NCBI GenBank assembly: GCA_022605955.1
Contig: JAKCOZ010000011.1
Coordinates: forward strand, 2,476,537-2,540,536
Source of the DNA: Rallus limicola
Taxonomy: Eukaryota > Chordata > Aves > Gruiformes > Rallidae
Direction of reading: 5' to 3'
DNA length: 64,000 nt
Shown here: piece by piece, positions 57,528-64,000 of the stretch
How the letters are laid out: each line of letters opens with the position of its first letter
Numbering within the stretch: position 1 is the first letter of the stretch
Position numbers and translations under genes: made by a program
Notes under the pieces: generated by a model
Told to the model about the DNA's origin: nothing
Databases searched by the model: none
What the model saw: only the letters and a program-made list of their open reading frames with translations

Positions 57528-57586
57528 GCTAGATCTCAATGATCTCCTGAGGTCCCTTCCCAACCCCTACAATTCTGTGATCTTTA
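57528..57586 (+). mobile_element. CR1 LINE 3' scrap
   Basis: GATCTCCTGAGGTCCCTTCCCAACCCCTACAATTCTGTGATC. Confidence 0.8.
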
Positions 57587-58034
57587 TTGTTCTAGCTTAA
57601 CTTGTTTGATTTTTTTGGCCTGCTCAAGGTAGTTACATAGAATTTATATTATCTTTCTCTTTCTGTTTCCTTGATTAAATAGGTGTAGTTTTGGATTTAG
57701 CTCTGGTTTCAGACCTGAATTTTAGATAGCTGCATACAGATATCTGTGTGCCCTGCTTGTGTGAGCTCCCGTGGTGTTACGTAGAGGTAGAACCCCGGAG
57801 TGAAGCCTGGAGAGCTTGTTCATGGGCTACTCAAATGCCTTGAGAGAGCAAGGGAATTGAAATTTCTTGGTGAGTTTCTTAGGGTGAACTACTGATTTCA
57901 CAGCTGAATTCCCTTTCTTGGTGTATCACAAATGTGTGTCAGATGCAGAGATGGAACAGAAAAGATACAGATTCAGTGATTTAGGATTTGCCCAACAATC
58001 CCACCCAGCCGTCTTGTTTGCCATATGTCTGCTG
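57587..58034. other. Intronic spacer
   Basis: Nothing recognised. Confidence 0.4.
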
Positions 58035-58474
58035 TCCAAAGACCTTTGACGAATGGTTAAGGCCCTGGAGCATCTCCCTTTTGAGGAAAGGCTGAGTGAG
58101 CTCGGACTGTTCAGCCTGGAGAAAAGAAGACTAAGGGGGATCCTTATTAATGTTTGTAAGTACCTTAAGTATGGGATGCAGGGGGAAATGGCCAGCCCCT
58201 TTTCAGTGGTCTGTGGAGACAGGACAAGGGCCGATGGCCTCGAGTTGGAGCTCAGGAGGTTCTACAGCAACATGGGGGAGAAGCTTTTACATGGTGAGGG
58301 TGAGAGACCCCTGGGACAGGCTGCCCAGGGGCGTGTGGAGTCTCCATCTCTGGAAATATTCCAGCCCTGTCTGGACACCGACCTGTGTGCCCTGTCCTAG
58401 GAACCCTGCTTTGGCAGGGAGTTGGACCCAATGATCTCTTGAGGTCCCTTCCAACCCCTGTGATTCTATGAATG
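58035..58474 (+). mobile_element. CR1 LINE 3' part
   Basis: GGAAAGGCTGAGTGAGCTCGG, GGGACAGGCTGCCCAGGGGCG, then the tail CCCCTGTGATTCTATGAA. Confidence 0.92.
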
Positions 58475-58959
58475 TGGATATGAAAGTAACACTTTTAAAA
58501 CTTCTGGGAAACAAAGTGTGCCCCCACCTTACACTGAGGAAGATCATTGCCCATCTCTTAGCCAAGCGAACTTTAACCCTGAATCACACCTCTGGGAGGA
58601 TTGTAACACTTATTCCCAAATAACAACTTATCCCTAAAATGTCCAGGACTCTCCAATTGAATCTCTCATCAAGAAAACTGTAGTATCCATAAACTCATAA
58701 AATTAGACACTTAGGGAAGTTTTTTTTTTTTTTCCCCCAGATAATCTGTTTTGCTCATTAATGCAATGCAAATGCTTTAAAAAATGGCATTTTGCCTTGG
58801 CAAATAGCTTGAAGATAAAAGAAAGTTTTTTTCCTGTAATTCTCCTCCTATGAATTCTTGTCATTTAGAATCTCTTGAATGAAGTTCCAAATCTAATTTG
58901 CTAAAGTCTTAAAAGTCTTGTGGTATATGAAAAAAAAAAAAGGTTCCCACCAAAGTTAA
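58475..58959. other. Intronic sequence with homopolymer runs
   Basis: T15-like run near 58720 and A12 near 58930. Nothing else recognised. Confidence 0.4.
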
Positions 58960-59639
58960 CTGTTAATGCTGAGCCATGAATGCCACAACAAGAACTCTTG
59001 TGCTTTTGAATTACCAGATGACATCACTGGCATCAACGGATGCGTGGAGATGGCTGAAGATTTTTTTTGGTGTGTATTAGCTGGCATCAGACGTGGTATT
59101 AATTTTCTGCTGCTTTTTAATAGTGGTGGAATTGAGAAGAGCCGGGATTGTTTTCAAGCTGGAGTTTCGGAAGTGAAAACGCGCACGACTTTCGACTGGG
59201 ATCGTAAATTCAGATCTCTACGTCTCCTGCTCCTGGCACCTTCCCATGATTCTCGGGAGGAGAGAAGGCAAACCATATCATTTTAAGGAGTATTTGGTGC
59301 CTATTAAAATTGGCACATACGCCCGCCTTCCAAAGCATCTTGATTTACTGCAGGTTGTTCGTGTGTCGCATGCGGACATGGTGGGGGGGGGTGATTTTTT
59401 TTTTTGTAGAGAACAGATTTCTTATCGCTGCGAACAGCGAATGGCTTCCAGTCCTCCGCGCTCAGCGAGCGAAAAACACCCCTTATACCCATTGTAAAAG
59501 GTAGGAAACCATGAAATTCTATAAGCCGGTTTGGCAGAAGAAGCGGCTGTTGGTGCCAAGATTTGGTTTACTGACCCACAGCTTCCTGTTTTTTTAAAGA
59601 TATTAATTGATTCGCAAAGAGCATCTCTCTCTCTCTTTT

Positions 59640-59671
<32 letters not shown>

Positions 59672-60230
59672 TGGGGGAAAACAAGAACCTCAGACAGGCT
59701 GGCACAGGCTGGAGCTCCGCCAAGGCTGCGCGGGAAGGTTGCCATGCTGGGAGTGAGCGAGCGAGAGAGCGAGCGAGCGAGGGAGCGCCGAGGAAAGGGG
59801 GGGAATGGAAAAAAAAAAAAGGCAAGACTTGGCACGGCTCAGTCAAATCAGCTTCTTTTGTCTGCTTTCTCGGCTTGAGCTTCAGGAAAGAAAACCGTCC
59901 TGGGGTACAGAAAAACTCAGAACTTTTTTTTTTTGGTTTTTTTCAAACTTAGGTGGCTTTTTAAGTCTCTTGGGCTGGTACATGAAACGATGGTCAGTTA
60001 GCAGCGCTAAGAGAAATAAGACTTCGTTTAACCAAACCTCCACAATGTCAATTTATACTTATGGGGAATACAATATTTGATTATATTTTTTTTTTCCTCT
60101 TTTTTTTTACCCCCTTATGTCTGATTAAACTGTAAGGGAGCCGAGTAACTTGGAGGATTACAGCCTAAATAAAAGGAAGAATTTTCATTTCTTTGCAACA
60201 ACAGAAAAAGTTTTCGTCAACATGAATCTT
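58960..60230. promoter_or_regulatory. CpG-enriched intronic region, candidate alternative promoter or enhancer
   Basis: CpGs cluster at 59080-59215, 59320-59475 and 59700-59795 within otherwise CpG-poor intron. 59750-59790 is a GAGC/GAGA repeat of the kind found in 5' UTRs. T runs (59638-59672) and an A run (59808-59820) flank it. A 106-codon plus-strand frame (58966-59286) has no recognised family. A promoter role is inferred from composition only. Confidence 0.35.
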
Positions 60231-63200
60231 CTTTAAAACCAAACCTGACCTCCTTGGGAATATGTTCAGAACGGGAATCTCAGTGTTTCTCTCCTATATG
60301 CTACAGATAACGAACTTTTAATGGAACCTCCTTAAAGATTTCGTCTGACCCAGCCATGGAGTAAGAGTAGAGGCAAAGTTGTGACAGCTTAATATAAAAA
60401 GTAAGTATGTTCTTAAAGCGACAATATTTATTTTTGCTGCTTCCTGCTGTTCTAGCTCCATCTCCCAACTATTAGTGACAACATTGAAGACCAGGAGGGC
60501 AAGCTGAAGACTCCCAGCCTACGCCTGAAGGGCAAAGAAAAGAAATGAGAGCGTGGTTATTCTGTTACTGGTCTAAAACATTTCCTCTGGTGCATCTTAA
60601 TAGAGAGCATGTGAAATTGCTGGATTTTCTACTCGTGGAGAAAATCAGAAAAATATTGAGTTCTGCCAAGTGAAGATGTGTGTGATGATGACAGAGCTGG
60701 ATTTGAACTGGTGACAGTGGATACGGAAACTTCAGTTTGTAGTTACAATACCTGTTTGCTGTAAACGGTGAAAAAAAAAACCCCAAACAAACCCTGCTCT
60801 TTTCTCATACGTGGATTAAAAAAACCCCAATAAATCTGTGACGACTGAAGCGTGGATGTCTTGTGATTTCAATAAAATTAAGGACCTGAAAATCCATTGT
60901 TTGTTTTCTCCAAGGGTGTCTGGATTTTCAGTGAGACAAGTACCTTATTTCTGATTTCATAGGAACAAATACGAGCCCACTGCCTATTAGGCCTGGATGT
61001 GGTTGGATTATACTACCTCTGCTGTGACAATCAGCATTATTATTTCAGAGAGTAACTGGTAAAGCATAGATTTTTATGGATCGGCTTCACTTAGAGTAAG
61101 TATCATGCTATCCTTAAAGAACAGATTGTTCAGCCTGTGAGATGTGTAATTTCTGGCATACTGCTGAAGTGCATTTTCCTAATTCTTATATGCTGAAGGA
61201 AAGGCAGAAACAACATTCATGGAAAGCATTTTAACAGGAATGTGTTTGTATTTTAACTGTACATCATGGCATTTTGATTGCTAGGCTCCTCCAGGTAACT
61301 GGCCTTTTTGATTATGTAAAAGAACTTGGGTTACTTAATATTACACTAGATTGGTTTCATAGCCAGATATCTCAGATTTTTACTACATCAGTGAACCTTT
61401 TGAAAGATCCTGTAGTTTAATTGTGGGTAAGATGCTGCTGTGATTACCACTTGATGTACTGAAACCTTTTAACGTGGTTTGTCAGTGATTTTTAGAAGGA
61501 AGTGCCTCCATCAGATGATACTATAAAAACAGCAATCCTGCTTTTCTAAATTGCTAAAAAATATATTCCATAACTATCTGTTGGAATAGATATCCCACCA
61601 AATCCGTATTTGGTGGAAAGGAAGTGTTTGATGGAGTTCAGTTTTGCTTTCTGGGTGGTTAGCTAGTGTGTTGTTCATTCCTGCACAGGCGTTAGCATGT
61701 GGTGTGATCAGGGGAACAGAGAGATGTGATGGATGTAAGTTTTCACTCACAACAGAGCAGTAAGTTTGTCTGTCTGTGTACTCAGTCTGAAATGAATTTC
61801 CTGTATTTCTTAGAAATAGTGTGTAGTCTCAGAGCATACGCTATTTCATCACATTTCAACCCAAATCTTTAAGGGGTGTCCCTATTAAAAGTCAGAAAGC
61901 AATAGAAAGAATTTATTGTGGTGCCTCTAAGTGAAAACAAGCCCTGAACGTTAGAATAACCCTATTTTCTCTGAGTGCTTCTATAATTTCATAAATGATT
62001 TCTCAGGTTTTAAACATCATCAACATGTGGATCCTTGCAATGCATTTGCAGACAGAAATATTTATACAAATATTTGAGTGTAGATTGAAGCTGAAGTTAT
62101 TTTGAAAGCAGTTATTACAATTTTGAAAATACTATTTATATTTGAAATTTCTCCTCAGTACATTTTGGTTTCCTCAATGAGATACACACCACTGCGTATT
62201 TCTTTTGGCCTATGTAAGAAAGGAAGTATGTTTTCTTTCTTCTTTGCTTTTCAAAGTTCATCTAACTGCTTGTTATTGGAAAATACCCCAACTTGGCAAG
62301 TTAAAATCAGAGTTTGAATTGCAGGGTTGAAAAGGTTGGTTCCAGAATGCTGATTGGATTGTGTGAAAATGTGATGTGAGAGTGTAATGTGACGTGGTCT
62401 ATTGTATTTATATATTTTACTTACAAACTGTATAATGATGTGGAGTTTTGGGGATACTTTAATTAGATTATTCATTATCACTGTTCACTTGTGATCCTTG
62501 ATTGCTAGTTAAGTTTAATAACTTTATAAATGAGCAATTTGGGTTTAATTCTTAACAAATCATTAATACGTAGTTTGATTTGGATTGTGCAGTAACTTGT
62601 TGTAGGGATGAGGATTAGGTTTTAGAGTTTCACTTGATTTTTCTAATTAAACTAGAGAGAAATAACATGATGTCACATAGGAGCATTGCATTTGAGGCTG
62701 TGATGGGCCTATGCCTTATCCCACCTGTATGTATTAGTTATAGATAAGCCAAGGTTTACTCTTCTGTTCTTATCAAAGCAGATTGAGATAAAAATGGAAC
62801 TGTCAGGGTTTAGCTTGTGTCTTCAATACTCATATGTGTAAACCACATTGAACACAGATTTATAGGACCGCTCACTATAAACCGATGTGTTTATTGGACA
62901 AGGAAGAGAGACACAGTTCTAAGTGTGGTTGGGTTTTTCCTAAATATGACTGTAAGATAATAGTATATATCCTAAAATACAGTGGATGCAGATTTTGCAT
63001 GTTATTTTCCATGTTGCTAGCCACATGGAAAACACTGAAGATCAGCTTGATATTCTACATGTGGTAGATCTCCCTATTCTGCCATTGCTGAGGTAACCTC
63101 ATCTTCTATATCCAGTATTTAAAAAGAAAACACATGTATGTTTCAGGGCTTTTTCCATCTGCCATTACTCCAGAGTAATTGCTTATTTTATAGCCTACTG

Positions 63201-64000
63201 TGTGGCAAGGTGTTTCCCCTCAGTATTAGGACTTTTCAGGTACTGGTATCATCATTTGAATAATTCCCTATAACTGTAGCATGTATTTCTTCACATCTTG
63301 CTCCAGTACACAGCAAGGTATGTAAAACTGTCAGTGTATTCCTAATATGTTATCTAGAAGTCCAACCTTGACCAAGGTGGAAAAGTGTCTGAGAAACTGC
63401 AGGAGCAAAGCTGTAGTATTCCCCTCTTTCCTATCATCTGTACCTCATCATAATTTAACATACATTTCTTTTCCATACATCTGCCGTATCATACTGTAAC
63501 ATACATTTCTTCTCCACTTACTCATGAAAAGACACTTACTCTTTATTTTAATGTAAACCCTTTGTTCCATACTATGTGTGCATGTCATCCACATTGTCAT
63601 AGCAGGATTGACTTGGAATTCCATGCCTTTATTCCAGCTGGAGGTATAGGCCACAGTCTTTATCCATGGGGTAGAAATTCTGAGCAAAATCAAGTGCTCT
63701 TTGTCCTCTATAACTGTTCAAACAGCACACAAGGGAGTTAAGTAACTGTTGTTCCCATTATGGAGGAGTAAGTACCTCTAGAAGGAGGTGTAGATGACTG
63801 TCACATCGGTCCAGTGACCTGACCATAAAGGTAACTCAGGGCAGTTAGGTTGGACTAAGACATCTAGCAGCTGTCTAAACTTGAAGCAGACCAATCCAAT
63901 TCTAAATAAATTAATTTACAAAAAAACCCCTTTAAAGTCAAAGATGGCAGTGAGGACTTGTATGGACTTGTGCTCCTTTACAATGCAGTATTAGCTATAT
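60231..64000. other. Intronic sequence, nothing recognised
   Basis: 3.8 kb of AT-rich sequence with no CR1, LTR or exon that I can identify, in contrast with the repeat-dense intron before it. Confidence 0.45.

Larger units (their letters stand above)
33970..64000 (+). other. MSRA: MSRA intron 1 (start, continuing beyond the window)
   Basis: It begins with the GTAGGG donor at 33970. No further MSRA exon and no other host gene is recognised to the window end, so the region is best read as intron. The repeats listed inside it are annotated separately. Confidence 0.65.

Noticed and set aside
34000..64000. Search for MSRA exon 2 and the GCFWG catalytic motif
   Set aside because: No matching sequence was seen in any frame, so the next exon is assumed to lie beyond the window.

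Overview
The window looks like avian nuclear DNA. About three dozen copies of the bird LINE CR1 are visible on both strands, most of them 5'-truncated and carrying the ATTCTRTGATTCT-type 3' tail. There are also bird-type ERV LTR remnants, intron/exon structure and a CpG-island promoter, and no bacterial-style operons. By eye CR1 covers roughly 11-12 kb (about 18%), which is high for a bird. That would suit a CR1-rich lineage such as woodpeckers or their relatives, but I cannot assign a species.

Layout. 1-32.5 kb is intergenic and repeat-rich. Its main feature is a complete, very young provirus on the minus strand (6412-13349) with 588-bp LTRs that differ at one base, a 5-bp target duplication, a tRNA-Lys1,2 type primer site, an open gag and an open pro-pol frame. 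Gag and Pol look ERVL-like (class III). Gag and pro-pol lie in one frame separated by a single UAG, followed by a small hairpin, and pro-pol has no AUG at its head. No env or dUTPase is present. The provirus sits inside a CR1 tail and is flanked by two ~1.2-kb inverted repeat arms (2034-3252 and 14646-15836). Further right are a locally duplicated segment (18.2 and 25.4 kb), an inverted duplication (19.75 and 21.87 kb) and a near-perfect 59-nt hairpin (19.39 kb).

The only host gene I can support is the first coding exon of MSRA (methionine sulfoxide reductase A) at 33840-33969 on the plus strand. It lies in a CpG island (about 33.46-34.29 kb), just downstream of a ~270-300-bp tandem-repeat array, and two perfect NRF1-type palindromes follow the exon. 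The rest of the window (34-64 kb) is then most simply MSRA intron 1. It holds an old CR1 with a degenerate reverse-transcriptase frame, many young CR1 copies, a ~975-bp pure polypyrimidine tract (43.02-44.0 kb) and a CpG-enriched stretch at 59.0-60.2 kb that could be an alternative promoter or regulatory element.

How the parts work together. The provirus is its own unit: LTR promoter, Gag, readthrough Gag-Pro-Pol, reverse transcription from the Lys primer site, and integration. It lies upstream of MSRA in antisense orientation. The MSRA exon encodes a mitochondrial leader followed by a second, better-placed AUG that would start a cytosolic, possibly myristoylated form.
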